Positions 1 to 9,196 are shown, numbered from the stretch's first letter. The stretch: 37,708 nt of DNA from Malikia sp. (GCF_028687635.1 NZ_JAQTZS010000029.1:1-37708); one strand, 5' to 3'. Notes: generated by a model not told the origin, from the sequence alone. A program made the numbers and translations.

Positions 1-278
1 GCCTTGACCTTGGCGGACAGGCGGCTCTTGTCGCGAGCGGCCTTGTTCTTGTGGAAGATGCCCTTGTCGGCGATGGTGTCGACCACGGCTTGCATCTTGG
101 CAAACAGCTCGGTGGCCTTGCTCTTGTCGCCGGTCAGGACAGCTTTCTCGACGTTCTTGACAGCGGTGCGGTACTTGGAACGCAGCGAGGTGTTGGCGGC
201 GTTCAGCTTGATGTCCTGGCGGACGCGTTTGCGACCGGATGCCAGGCGGGGGTTCTTTTTCTTCGGCTTGGTTGCCAT
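1..278 (-). CDS. rpsT: 30S ribosomal protein S20 (3' end outside window)
   Basis: This encodes S20, a primary 16S rRNA-binding protein of the small ribosomal subunit. The visible 92 residues start MATKPKKKN and are rich in Lys, Arg and Ala, with typical S20 segments such as SGRKRVRQD and [13 protein letters not shown]. The family is about 85-95 residues, so only the last residue or so and the stop are missing. The start at 278 is set by an AGGAA ribosome-binding site about 8 bases upstream. It is a single gene with its own promoter and is divergent from the RNA helicase gene at 473. Confidence 0.95.
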   Translation of the reverse strand, partial: MATKPKKKNPRLASGRKRVRQDIKLNAANTSLRSKYRTAVKNVEKAVLTGDKSKATELFAKMQAVVDTIADKGIFHKNKAARDKSRLSAKVK

Positions 279-323
279 GATGATGTTCCTTTGAGTTTGT
301 GGATGTTGCCAGCAGAACTAAAG

Positions 324-351
324 ATTATAGCGCCCAAGCCAGATCTGCCAA
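324..351 (-). promoter_or_regulatory. sigma70-type promoter of rpsT
   Basis: On the minus strand, TTGGCA (346-351) and a perfect TATAAT (324-329) are separated by 16 bases. They lie about 45 bases upstream of the rpsT start codon. The rest of the 194-base gap to the helicase gene shows no gene. Confidence 0.65.
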
Positions 352-472
352 GCAACAGAGCGCTCGCTGAAGGCCTGGCTGTGGCTTTCATGCCGCGCCC
401 CGTCGCCGTGCGCAGCGAAGAATTCCTTTTTTGTCCCTGGTTTCTTCGCGAGGTGAGACAATCGGGGTTCAG

Positions 473-1936
<1,464 letters not shown>

Positions 1937-1970
1937 GCTGCTGGTCCGGCGCTCTGCTGGAGCCGTCTTC

Positions 1971-2816
1971 TCAGGCGCCGGGCTTGCGGGTCCGTGGACA
2001 ATTCACCTGCACGATCTCGGCCACCCGCGCCGGACCGCCTGCTTGTGGCTGCAGCCGGGCGGCGCTCAGGCAGCCGCCCCAGAGGCAGCCGGTGTCGAGC
2101 GCGAGCAGCTTCTCGCGCTGCAGCAGTCCCAGCGTCGACCAGTGGCCGAAGGCGATCAGTGTGTCGGCGCTGCGCCGGCCCGGCACATCGAACCAGGGCA
2201 GGTAGCCCGCCGGTGCCTTGCCCGCGCCGTCCTTGCTTTCGAAATCCATCCGGCCCTCGGTGTCGCAAAAACGCAGCCTTGTCATCGCGTTGACGACCAC
2301 GCGCCAGCGCTCGTCGCCGGCCAGTTCCGGGCTCCAGCGGTCGGGCTGGTTGCCGTACATGCTGCGCAGCCAGTCCGAGCCTTCGCTGCCCGACAGCATC
2401 CGCGAGAATTCCTGCGCCAGTGCCAGCGCCTGGGCCGCGTCCCACTGCGGCAGCAGGCCGGCGTGCACCAGCAGCCAGCCCTGGACTTGCAGCGCCAGCG
2501 GCCGGGCGCGCACCCAGTGCAGCAGCCCGGATCGGTCGGGCGCGGCCAGGATCTCGTCCAGCGTGTCGCTGCGGTGGACCTTGCGCACCCCCTCGGCCAC
2601 CGCGAGCAGGTGCAGGTCGTGGTTGCCGAGCAGGCATTGGGCCGACGCGCCGTAGCCCATCAGGCGGCGCAGCACCGCGAGCGATCCCGGCCCCCGGTTG
2701 ACCAGGTCGCCGAGCAGGTAGAGCGTATCGCGGCTCGGTGAGAAATCTATTTTCCGCAGCAGGCGCTGCAGCGGCTCGTCGCAGCCCTGCAGGTCGCCGA
2801 TCAGGTATAGGGCCAT
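1971..2816 (-). CDS. apaH: symmetrical bis(5'-nucleosyl)-tetraphosphatase
   Basis: ApaH hydrolyses Ap4A to two ADP and can remove Np4 caps from RNA. The 281 residues carry the metallophosphatase signature: GDLQG near residue 7, GDLVNRG near 36 and GNHD near 66, with conserved downstream His residues. The length fits the family (270-285). The start codon lies 2 bases from the stop codon of the inovirus recombinase gene, so the native upstream region has been replaced by phage DNA. No good ribosome-binding site is visible before ATG 2816. Expression now probably depends on phage transcription or on translational coupling to the recombinase gene; this is inference. Confidence 0.93.
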   Translation of the reverse strand: MALYLIGDLQGCDEPLQRLLRKIDFSPSRDTLYLLGDLVNRGPGSLAVLRRLMGYGASAQCLLGNHDLHLLAVAEGVRKVHRSDTLDEILAAPDRSGLLHWVRARPLALQVQGWLLVHAGLLPQWDAAQALALAQEFSRMLSGSEGSDWLRSMYGNQPDRWSPELAGDERWRVVVNAMTRLRFCDTEGRMDFESKDGAGKAPAGYLPWFDVPGRRSADTLIAFGHWSTLGLLQREKLLALDTGCLWGGCLSAARLQPQAGGPARVAEIVQVNCPRTRKPGA

Positions 2817-2818
2817 GG

Positions 2819-3430
2819 TTACAAATACGCTCGCAAAACTGGCAAGTTTCTGGTTCGGAGCTTCGCCGCGCCTGGGTTTCGCCTAAGCCAAGTCTCCCGG
2901 TAGACGGTCGAAACCGAACAACCGAAGATCTCGGCCAGCATCTTAACTGGGAACAAGCCAGTGTCGCGCAATCGCAACAGTTCATCACCGTCCTCCTTGG
3001 ACACTCTACGTGGCGTACCACCCCACCTCACCCCACGCCGATACGCTGCCGCTTGACCGTGCAAAGCCCTTTCCCGGATCAAGGAACGCTCAAACTCGGC
3101 CACCGCCCCCAAGACCTGAATCATGAGCTTGCCCGCTGGTGTGACCGTGTCGATAGGCTCAGACAGTGAGCGGATGCCCGCGCCACGCTGGTCGAGCTGT
3201 TCGAGAACTTCAAGCAGATGACGCAACGACCGCGCCACTCGATCCAGTTTCCAGACAACCAGCACATCACCCGGCCCAAGCGCCTGCAACGCGGCCAAGA
3301 GCTGCGGACGATGCTTGATCGCGGATAGCTGCTCCTGGTAGACAGTGCGGACACCGTGACGCTTGAGCGCGTCGAGCTGGAGGCGGGTTTCCTGATGAAC
3401 GGATGAAACCCTAGCGTAGCCAATAAGCAC
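2819..3430 (-). CDS. small serine recombinase (resolvase/invertase family), probable phage integrase
   Basis: This 203-residue protein starts VLIGYARVSS at a GTG, the classic N-terminus of serine resolvases with the catalytic Ser at about residue 9-10. It has the conserved WKLDRVARSL and AEFERSLIRER segments and ends in a helix-turn-helix region (GCSVSTVYRETW). It would catalyse integration and excision of the phage by cutting both strands through a phosphoserine link. It overlaps the upstream small membrane protein gene by 20 bases. Its TAA stop lies within 2 bases of the apaH start, at the prophage edge. Most inoviruses use host XerCD instead; a dedicated serine recombinase is known for Ralstonia RSM-type phages. 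The GTG start is chosen by family alignment; the open frame extends upstream without recognisable homology. Confidence 0.85.
   Translation of the reverse strand: MLIGYARVSSVHQETRLQLDALKRHGVRTVYQEQLSAIKHRPQLLAALQALGPGDVLVVWKLDRVARSLRHLLEVLEQLDQRGAGIRSLSEPIDTVTPAGKLMIQVLGAVAEFERSLIRERALHGQAAAYRRGVRWGGTPRRVSKEDGDELLRLRDTGLFPVKMLAEIFGCSVSTVYRETWLRRNPGAAKLRTRNLPVLRAYL
2820..2826 (+). repeat. candidate left attachment core TACAAAT
   Basis: TACAAAT here is matched at 9581-9587, the other end of the prophage. GCCAT also lies close upstream in both copies, with 3 bases between it and the heptamer here and 1 base at the right end. Seven bases is short, so the match is suggestive only. Confidence 0.35.
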
Positions 3431-3614
3431 GGGCAAACACGACCATGAAAACAGCCCCAAGCACTGCAAAACAGATCAAAAGGAACAGGCCGATCTGCTG
3501 CCAAACGCTGAAAGGCTTGTCTCGCTGCTGCACCGACTGATAACCCCTGACACGATCAACTGCGGCTACCTGGTCGCGGTGTTCGTGGTACCAATCCCGA
3601 TCATGAATACTCAT
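3411..3614 (-). CDS. small single-span membrane protein of inovirus
   Basis: The 67-residue protein has a charged N-terminal half (HDRDWYHEHRDQ) and one predicted transmembrane helix (about 42-62: IGLFLLICFAVLGAVFMVV). It ends with a short basic tail. ATG 3614 is preceded by a strong ribosome-binding site, AAGGAGGTG, which rules out the longer upstream reading. It overlaps the recombinase gene by 20 bases, so the two are probably translated together. I do not recognise a family. It could be a minor virion or assembly membrane protein, but there is no direct evidence for that. Confidence 0.7.
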   Translation of the reverse strand: MSIHDRDWYHEHRDQVAAVDRVRGYQSVQQRDKPFSVWQQIGLFLLICFAVLGAVFMVVFARAYWLR

Positions 3615-3638
3615 GTTCTGCACCTCCTTGAAAGTGTG

Positions 3639-3668
3639 ACGATACACGCCGGAAACGGTCAGTGGCAA
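3639..3668 (-). promoter_or_regulatory. possible promoter for the recombinase operon
   Basis: On the minus strand, TTGCCA (3663-3668) and TATCGT (3639-3644) are separated by 18 bases, about 25 bases before ATG 3614. The match is only moderate. Confidence 0.3.
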
Positions 3669-3682
3669 GCGTGAAGGTGTCC

Positions 3683-3700
3683 CCCATGCTTACGCATGGG
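3683..3700. other. 7-bp perfect hairpin between zot and the recombinase operon
   Basis: CCCATGC (3683-3689) and GCATGGG (3694-3700) pair around the loop TTAC. There is no T-run on either side, so it is not a standard terminator. In filamentous phages the gap after gene I/zot often holds origin or packaging hairpins, so such a role is possible here. Confidence 0.5.
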
Positions 3701-3712
3701 TCCCGTTGTTTA

Positions 3713-4753
3713 TCAAGGAATAGCGGGCAAATTGGCTAACGGCTTGGCAGAAGAAACCGTGAAATAAACCGGCGATCGCAATGGAGCAGGCCCAGGAATG
3801 GAATCAGGAAGCCTACCAGGAACAGGAATCTTAGCGAAGGACTCGCACATGCCCACTGTATCGTCCAGTTTGGCCCCGCCCTGGTCAAAGCACTGACAGC
3901 GACTGGCGATCATGATGCAACCGGAAAAAACAGGCTTCGCTGTCTCAGACTCGGAAGAAGACTCAATAGAAGGCCCAGGAGCCGCTGGAGTAGCCGCAGG
4001 CTGGGCTGATACCGGCTGGACATTAGAAACGGTTACAGACCGCTTTTCGCTGATTGCAGCCATATTTTGAGACTCACCCGACGACCTAGCAGAAATTCGA
4101 CCATAAGCAGCAGGCCCAAGATAAGCAATCGAGCCAAAAGCCAACAAAATCAGCCAGACAACGGAAGGAATCCGACGCGGAGTCTTGGTGTGCAACTCGG
4201 CAGATTTATAAAGCTGGAAAACGCTTTTATCGTACTTCCAAGGCGCTTTCGCAATGGACTTGGAATACATCAAGGAGCGGCTGCAATGATCCCATTCATA
4301 GACAATCGTCAAGCCCATATTGCCCATACGGCGAACATGAAGATGACGCCCACAGAGTCCATGAACGTGACGATCTACGTTCATCGGCGATTGTGTAATG
4401 AGGATGAAATCCACGCCCATATGTCGATGGGTATCAAGCGCCTGAATATCATCGGGCACTTTGGAGCCGTTCGCCCTGGGAGGCCATGGCTTCTGAAATT
4501 CATCAAACACAATGACGCTTCCAGGCTTCGCCCATTTGTGCCAGTCACGTAACCCTTGATTATCGCCACCGTCGATCAGCTCATGATCGAACAACGCGCC
4601 ATTGATATTCGTGTAAATCGTTCGATTGACTTGTATTTCATTCCCATCATCATCACGCCCGCTAACCTTGGAACCGATCAGCGGCCTGATCAACTTGGAA
4701 ATAGCGTAGAGCGTTTTCCCAGCCCCAGGCGTGCCGGTGATGATCGTGATCAT
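3713..4753 (-). CDS. zot: Zot / pI-family phage assembly ATPase
   Basis: This inner-membrane ATPase drives extrusion of filamentous virions (the pI counterpart). In 346 residues there is Walker A GTPGAGKT (7-14), Walker B VIVFDEF (about 81-87), and RHMGVDFILITQ, typical of the Zot domain. One transmembrane helix follows at about 198-218 (VVWLILLAFGSIAYLG). A periplasmic tail rich in Pro/Ser carries the conserved Cys pair in SRCQCFDQGG. The start overlaps the DUF2523 gene stop as ATGA. The name comes from the Vibrio zonula occludens toxin, but family members are general phage morphogenesis proteins, so toxicity should not be assumed. Confidence 0.93.
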   Translation of the reverse strand: MITIITGTPGAGKTLYAISKLIRPLIGSKVSGRDDDGNEIQVNRTIYTNINGALFDHELIDGGDNQGLRDWHKWAKPGSVIVFDEFQKPWPPRANGSKVPDDIQALDTHRHMGVDFILITQSPMNVDRHVHGLCGRHLHVRRMGNMGLTIVYEWDHCSRSLMYSKSIAKAPWKYDKSVFQLYKSAELHTKTPRRIPSVVWLILLAFGSIAYLGPAAYGRISARSSGESQNMAAISEKRSVTVSNVQPVSAQPAATPAAPGPSIESSSESETAKPVFSGCIMIASRCQCFDQGGAKLDDTVGMCESFAKIPVPGRLPDSIPGPAPLRSPVYFTVSSAKPLANLPAIP

Positions 4754-5037
4754 TGTGAATTCACCCCAAGGATTTTGGTCCCCTGTTGGATTTTCCAGAG
4801 AATCAGCTTAGTGGTCATGGCACCAAAGATGATGCCCAGACCGACTCCACCACCAGCAAGCAAAAAAAGGTTCAGCATGTCCGCAGGAAGGGCCGCAAAC
4901 GAGGTTTGCAGCTTCGTCTTGAGCTGGGTAAAGATGGCATCCAAGCCAACGATAGACACGACAGAAAAACCCAAGGAAACCAGGACACGCGCAAGGAAGG
5001 GCTGGACAAGGGAAACAAGCCAAACACCTAAATTCAT
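4750..5037 (-). CDS. DUF2523-type inovirus minor membrane protein (pVI-like)
   Basis: The 95-residue hydrophobic protein has two or three predicted membrane segments: about 3-32 (VWLVSLVQPFL onward) and about 56-80 (LNLFLLAGGGVGLGIIFGA). It lies in the fixed inovirus slot between the pIII-like gene and zot, with 4-base ATGA overlaps on both sides. DUF2523 proteins in this position are thought to correspond to the minor tip protein pVI, which anchors the virion end carrying pIII. Family assignment is from size, hydrophobic pattern and position rather than an alignment. Confidence 0.8.
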   Translation of the reverse strand: MNLGVWLVSLVQPFLARVLVSLGFSVVSIVGLDAIFTQLKTKLQTSFAALPADMLNLFLLAGGGVGLGIIFGAMTTKLILWKIQQGTKILGVNSQ

Positions 5038-6446
5038 GATGCCACCTCACGACCACCAGGAACGAGGATCAATAGAGCAATAAAACCAGAAAGCAAAATC
5101 ACTAACGGACGAACATAAGCTGAAATCTTGGAACAGTGAGACTGCCAATCAATAGCCTTGACTTGCTGACCACCAACCGAAACATAAACGTCAGCAGGAC
5201 ATGATCCGCCATCTAAAAATGATTCCTCAGAATAAATCAAATCAAACTTTTTACGAGGAATCTCACTTTCTGGAGTATCGAATTCTAATTCTTTGCAAGC
5301 AATAACTTCAGGATTGGATTTGCAAAAATCCTCTGTTGGTTCTGTTGGCTTTTGTGTAGTAGTAGTGGTGATTTGATTCGTTGCGCTATTATTTGAAACA
5401 TTGGTTGTTGTTGTACTGGTAATTGCAACCGTATTTCCAGAATATTGATAATTATTGGTTTTCTGCTCAGTAGAAGTAACAGTAGAACCATCGGGATTGG
5501 TTTTAGTGGTTGTAATAGGATCACCAGCAGGACCAGAAGAAGGGCCGGTAATTGTAGGATCTGAAACTTCAATAGACGATCCAGAATCAGCCATGTGATT
5601 AAAAATAGACGGCTGTAAATTGGGATTTGATACGATGGCACTTTCAATCTTGCCAGCAACAATAAGCGGATCAGGTGATGGAACCCATTCTTTCTTTTCA
5701 CTAAGGGAGCAATCCGCATTCTTGTCGTTATTCGGTGGAATAGAGCCATCTGGACAACGCCAAGATGCAGAAACTTGCCCACCCATACCAATAGCCGATG
5801 TTTTATTAACTAAATTGGTTTCTCTGATATAGCAATCGGCAAAAATAAGATCTGATCTAATAACCGCATATTCTGGAGTATATGACCATTCGCCCTGATA
5901 TACAGAAGGCTTGTATTTCAAGGCGCAAGCCTCGGTAGCAGTAGGAGCAAGCTTTTCGGGATATTCACTCCAAACCCATTGAAGAGTCGGTTTTTGTGAT
6001 TCATAGGTAATCTTGCATTCCTCCCACATGCCGCCCGTATTGATCATTTGACCACCAGCTAATCTAACGCAGGCTTGATCAGCTAAATAGCCCAAAGTTT
6101 CCTGCAAAGCCATTGAAGCAACCAAACCCCAAGGATTAACAAGAGCTTTTGCAAGATTCTTAGGTGATGCAATGACTTTTGCCGTAACGTCGATAGTTCT
6201 ACCTGCTGGAAATGGGAGTTTTTCAAGCTTTTGAACTGCCAAGCCAGAAGAAGAAGCACTACCAGGAACAGGCAACCAGCCGACATTAGGAGAAATTATC
6301 GTTCCAGGCGCACCCGTAGAACCATAAGAAAGACCGTAAGAACCAGTAGGACCAGCTCCAGAAAAACGAGAGTTACCACCCTTATTGAATGTGGCAGCAT
6401 TTGCAATAGAGCAAATGAAAAAGAGAGGAATTAAAATCTTTTTCAT
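5034..6446 (-). CDS. pIII/TspB-like minor coat and host-attachment protein
   Basis: The 470-residue protein would sit at the virion tip and bind the host cell. It begins with a signal peptide (MKKILIPLFFICSIANA, cut after about residue 17). An N-terminal domain has several Cys residues. A long linker of Ser, Thr, Asn and Pro follows (about 290-380, with runs such as TSTTTTN and TTTTTQ), then a second Cys-containing domain. It ends with a membrane anchor (VILLSGFIALLILV) and an RE-containing tail. This is the pIII plan; the C-terminal part also resembles Neisseria TspB. ATG 6446 is chosen because the signal peptide starts there. The gene is visibly AT-richer than its neighbours, with many AAA and ATT codons, as often seen for adsorption genes. 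Its ribosome-binding site is weak. Confidence 0.82.
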   Translation of the reverse strand: MKKILIPLFFICSIANAATFNKGGNSRFSGAGPTGSYGLSYGSTGAPGTIISPNVGWLPVPGSASSSGLAVQKLEKLPFPAGRTIDVTAKVIASPKNLAKALVNPWGLVASMALQETLGYLADQACVRLAGGQMINTGGMWEECKITYESQKPTLQWVWSEYPEKLAPTATEACALKYKPSVYQGEWSYTPEYAVIRSDLIFADCYIRETNLVNKTSAIGMGGQVSASWRCPDGSIPPNNDKNADCSLSEKKEWVPSPDPLIVAGKIESAIVSNPNLQPSIFNHMADSGSSIEVSDPTITGPSSGPAGDPITTTKTNPDGSTVTSTEQKTNNYQYSGNTVAITSTTTTNVSNNSATNQITTTTTQKPTEPTEDFCKSNPEVIACKELEFDTPESEIPRKKFDLIYSEESFLDGGSCPADVYVSVGGQQVKAIDWQSHCSKISAYVRPLVILLSGFIALLILVPGGREVAS

Positions 6447-6513
6447 TTGAAGGCCACATAAAGAAGCAGCCACAAACCAGCAGCAACGAACAATTCCAGA
6501 GGAACGACAGGCG

Positions 6514-6792
6514 TCATTTTTCAATATCCCCCGAGAAAAGTTTTAGCAACTGCTTGGACCCCCATACAACGACCAGGGCACCAAGCATCAAAAGGAACAC
6601 GTCCGAAATCTCGGCCAGCCGGGCGGGACTTGGGGCGGGAACCTCATATTCCGACTTCGTGACAAGCACGTAATCGGAAGACGCGCATTCGGTCTTTTCA
6701 ACGATGGCCGGGAGCTGGACCGCAGACACCACAGGACCGGAGGCAGAGCCGCCAATCGTGGCACCAACGGGCAGAGGTGACAGACACAGCAT
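6514..6792 (-). CDS. small inovirus membrane protein, possible minor coat
   Basis: The 92-residue protein follows the major coat gene by about 15 bases. It has a mildly hydrophobic N-terminus, a segment with acidic residues and one Cys, and a C-terminal transmembrane helix (about 66-84: VFLLMLGALVVVWGS) with a basic tail. Proteins of this size and plan between pVIII and pIII genes are common in inoviruses of beta- and gammaproteobacteria, but no specific function is known to me. ATG 6792 is preferred over GTG 6801 because AGGTGG sits just before it. About 67 bases without a gene separate it from the adhesin. Confidence 0.65.
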   Translation of the reverse strand: MLCLSPLPVGATIGGSASGPVVSAVQLPAIVEKTECASSDYVLVTKSEYEVPAPSPARLAEISDVFLLMLGALVVVWGSKQLLKLFSGDIEK

Positions 6793-6807
6793 CCCGGCCA
6801 CCTACGA

Positions 6808-7032
6808 TCAGAACCAGCCCATTTTCTGGCCCAGCTTGCGCAAACCCCAGACGGTAGCCATGGCAGCGATGACAGCTCCGACAGCCGCCAAGAGGTCAGT
6901 TTGTGCGCCGGTGATCGCGGCGGTCACTTCGGTGGGCAGGGCAGCATGAGCCGCGTTCATGAAGGCGGCCACAGCAGCAGCACCGCCAGCGACGACACGA
7001 GCAGCGAGACGACGAATGATGAAGTTTTGCAT
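6808..7032 (-). CDS. major coat protein (pVIII-like)
   Basis: The 74-residue preprotein has a long basic signal peptide, probably cut after AAHA at about residue 30. The mature protein of about 44 residues has an amphipathic start (ALPTEVTAAITGAQ), a hydrophobic helix (LLAAVGAVIAAMATVWGL) and a basic C-terminus (RKLGQKMGWF) that would face the DNA. This is the standard pVIII layout and size. ATG 7032 is chosen because GGGAG lies 7 bases before it; an ATG at 7053 would add seven residues without a better site. The protein is the main virion component, made in thousands of copies per particle. Confidence 0.9.
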   Translation of the reverse strand: MQNFIIRRLAARVVAGGAAAVAAFMNAAHAALPTEVTAAITGAQTDLLAAVGAVIAAMATVWGLRKLGQKMGWF

Positions 7033-7085
7033 TTTTAGACTCCCAGCCGCCATGACGGGCGGAACGTTGATGGAGAACCCACCGG

Positions 7086-7102
7086 AGCGCCCCCCAGGCG
7101 CT
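7086..7102. other. hairpin upstream of the major coat gene
   Basis: AGCGCC (7086-7091) pairs with GGCGCT (7097-7102) around CCCCA. It lies in the 81-base gap between the 73-residue protein gene and the coat gene. Inoviruses often separate the replication and coat transcripts here. No T-run follows, so terminator function is uncertain. Confidence 0.4.
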
Positions 7103-7113
7103 GCGCTGGAATC

Positions 7114-7335
7114 TCAGTTTGGATCGTTTTCTGTGCCAATCAAATCCAAATCAATAACTTGCGGCTGATCATCAAAATCAACCCAATCATCAATGAGCTG
7201 ATGGATACGCTCCAGGTCATCAGTTACGCCACCACCAGCCAGCCGCAACGAAACGACCCATTCGGGTTGATGGTCTTCAGCGTTCGGAGCCAAAAAACGC
7301 CCCGTAGTCGCTGACTGAATGATGTAACGCGGCAT
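7114..7335 (-). CDS. small acidic inovirus protein, unknown function
   Basis: The 73-residue protein is acidic in its second half (DDWVDFDDQPQVIDLDLIG), starts MPRYIIQSATTGRFL, and has no membrane segment or signal peptide. It begins 1 base after the ssDNA-binding protein stop, so the two are surely cotranscribed and probably co-translated. Its N-terminus looks like a small beta domain. I do not recognise a family. By position it may help replication or the handling of single-stranded DNA. Confidence 0.65.
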   Translation of the reverse strand: MPRYIIQSATTGRFLAPNAEDHQPEWVVSLRLAGGGVTDDLERIHQLIDDWVDFDDQPQVIDLDLIGTENDPN

Positions 7336-7336
7336 A

Positions 7337-7654
7337 TTAAACAGCCTTGGCGCTTGCAGGCTTGATAGAGAGCAGCGTTAGCTTGCTGTCATTACCAGCA
7401 CCCGCCACCATATCAAAAATGCAGTCACAGAGCAAACCAGAAGCAGGCCAGGACTTGCCAAGATGCTGCCACTTTTGGAATTCCTCAGCGTCTCCCATCT
7501 TGAAAGGACGAGTGACCGCGCCGATGCTACGGCCCGCCGTGTTATCAGCGACATCCACGATGAGGTGAAACGTGGTCGAGCTGAAAGCGCGGCCCTCGTA
7601 CTCCCCCTTGGATTCCTTGATACCAGTGCAAATGACTTGAGAATTAAGTTTCAT
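7337..7654 (-). CDS. phage single-stranded DNA-binding protein (pV-like)
   Basis: The 105-residue protein lies directly downstream of the replication initiator, in the usual place of the inovirus ssDNA-binding protein, and has the size of that family (80-110). It is predicted to be mostly beta strand with aromatic and basic residues (FSSTTFHLIVDVAD, RPFKMGDAEEFQKWQHL), fitting an OB fold. It would coat the plus-strand genome before assembly and shut off double-strand synthesis. AGGAG precedes the ATG. Assignment rests on size, position and fold prediction by eye, not on a diagnostic motif. Confidence 0.72.
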   Translation of the reverse strand: MKLNSQVICTGIKESKGEYEGRAFSSTTFHLIVDVADNTAGRSIGAVTRPFKMGDAEEFQKWQHLGKSWPASGLLCDCIFDMVAGAGNDSKLTLLSIKPASAKAV

Positions 7655-7681
7655 GGTTTTCTCCTGTGCCCTGTTGATCCG

Positions 7682-8938
7682 TCACGAAAACGCCGGGCCA
7701 GCGTTAGACGGGTTGATATGCAAAAAGTGAGGACAGTCCCTGTCTGACAAGAAAAACGGCGAACCGAGATCAGAGGACTGATGAACGCGCTGTTCAGCAA
7801 CTTGGAAGGCCTGGGCCAACTCAGCGCCAGAGAAGCGGGCAAGACGGGCAGGTGGCTTCTTGTGCTCGCAGAGAGCGAGGAAGCCGTCACCGAAGTACCT
7901 GAAGGCCGCGGAGATCGTCGGGCCGGCCACATCCATGGCCCAGCGAACAGAACGGTTCACCTCGGCTTGCACAGTCTCAAGAGCAAGACGGCTCATGGCC
8001 TTGATGCGTTCAGGCGATGGGATGGCATCGGCACGAGTCAGCATGAGAGCGTGCCAATCCGAAGCACCTGCGAAGAAGTCAGAAGGACGGCGCAGCATGT
8101 CAACAGGAAGAACGCGCAGCTTGTTGCCATAACGCAGCTCGACACGAACCCACTTGGAGTCACTGTCAGCGCCGAATAGCTGGTGCCCCTTTTCATAGAC
8201 GTTGGTCTGCTTGCCGGCCTCCTTGGACCCCATGTAGAACGAGCGTTCGCGCCCGTTGATCCAGTCGCCCACCATGTTGCACTTGAGCTTGCGCCCGCCG
8301 ACGTTACAGAGGCCGGAGCGGTAATCTTGGGTCACCTGATCGAGACCACCCTCGAAGCCGTCGAAGAAGTCGAGCGCCAAGTCACAGCGCGTAATGTCGC
8401 CCTTGACCTCTTCGATGAGAGAAGCGAGTCGATCAGTCCAGCCATGCCTAGCGAAGGTGCAAGCCGTACCGTAGAGGTTGACATGCAAGGTGCGCGCCTG
8501 GGCGGCCTGCTTGGCGTTCTTGCCGCTGGTCAGGAAGCCGACCCAGCCGCACTCATGGCCGTTGCGCTCGATGCTCCAGCGGCTTTTGTAGAAGTCGTGC
8601 CCCTTGCGAATCTCAGCGGAGACTTGAAAGTCGTCACCGAGCACCGTAGCAACCTTGCCAGCCAGCTCCAGAGCCTGGGCAGCGGGCAAGAAGTCGCCAT
8701 CCGGAATACTGGCAAGTACGCGGTTTATCTGGGCCTTCCTGAAGTCGTCATCCCAAACATTCATGGTCAAGGAAGGAAATAGCAGGTCAACAGACGGCGT
8801 TTCCGCGTTGCGGAGGTAGCAAGTGAAGCGGAGCCAATCAACATGCACAACGCTTTGAGTCTCGATCCGCTCGGCTAGCAAACGGATCTTGACGTCTTCG
8901 CCGTCGAGGACCAGGGAATTCTGGGACGGGCGGGTCAT
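7682..8938 (-). CDS. phage replication initiation protein (Rep_trans type)
   Basis: The 418-residue protein would nick the double-stranded phage DNA at the origin and start rolling-circle replication. Family features include HVDWLRFTCYL near the N-terminus, ITRCDLALDFFDG (about 181-193) with its acidic metal-binding residues, and RSFYMGSKEAGKQTNVYEKG, which carries the conserved GS and the catalytic Tyr/Lys segment (YEKG). This matches replication initiation factors of filamentous phages such as those of Neisseria, Vibrio (RstA) and Ralstonia. The start overlaps the stop of the upstream small ORF as ATGA, and GGGGAT gives a ribosome-binding site. It heads the minus-strand phage operon. Confidence 0.88.
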   Translation of the reverse strand: MTRPSQNSLVLDGEDVKIRLLAERIETQSVVHVDWLRFTCYLRNAETPSVDLLFPSLTMNVWDDDFRKAQINRVLASIPDGDFLPAAQALELAGKVATVLGDDFQVSAEIRKGHDFYKSRWSIERNGHECGWVGFLTSGKNAKQAAQARTLHVNLYGTACTFARHGWTDRLASLIEEVKGDITRCDLALDFFDGFEGGLDQVTQDYRSGLCNVGGRKLKCNMVGDWINGRERSFYMGSKEAGKQTNVYEKGHQLFGADSDSKWVRVELRYGNKLRVLPVDMLRRPSDFFAGASDWHALMLTRADAIPSPERIKAMSRLALETVQAEVNRSVRWAMDVAGPTISAAFRYFGDGFLALCEHKKPPARLARFSGAELAQAFQVAEQRVHQSSDLGSPFFLSDRDCPHFLHINPSNAGPAFS

Positions 8939-9183
8939 TGCGTGTTATCCCCGTGATTACCATGGGGGTGAGCAGCCAGCGCGGCCCCCGTCACCGTGCG
9001 GCGCTGCGCTTGCCCGGTGCCGGTGTCCGCGCCGTCTACACAGACCGTGCAGGCCAGGAGAGCACCGCAAGACCGAAGCATGGGACGATCACCAGGGAAG
9101 CGCGCAGCACCATGAAGCTGATCAACCCAGAACATTTTTCCAACCTGAACGGGTTTTTGCTCTTGACAAGTTACGTTTCCCAT
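8935..9183 (-). CDS. small Cys-containing ORF leading the phage operon, unknown
   Basis: The 82-residue reading frame starts MGNVTCQEQKPVQ and has several Cys residues (SCGALLACTVCVDG) and a His-rich end. Three things support it: AGGA about 8 bases before ATG 9183, a 4-base ATGA overlap with the replication initiator, and a position right after the operator-promoter region. Against it, the composition is that of general GC-rich DNA, and I recognise no family. It could be a small regulator or only a leader for rep. Confidence 0.4.
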   Translation of the reverse strand: MGNVTCQEQKPVQVGKMFWVDQLHGAARFPGDRPMLRSCGALLACTVCVDGADTGTGQAQRRTVTGAALAAHPHGNHGDNTQ

Positions 9184-9196
9184 GGCTGATCCTAGT

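Noticed and set aside
3713-4753. Zot as a host toxin
   Set aside because: It is a morphogenesis ATPase in a complete inovirus; nothing in the sequence argues for enterotoxin activity.
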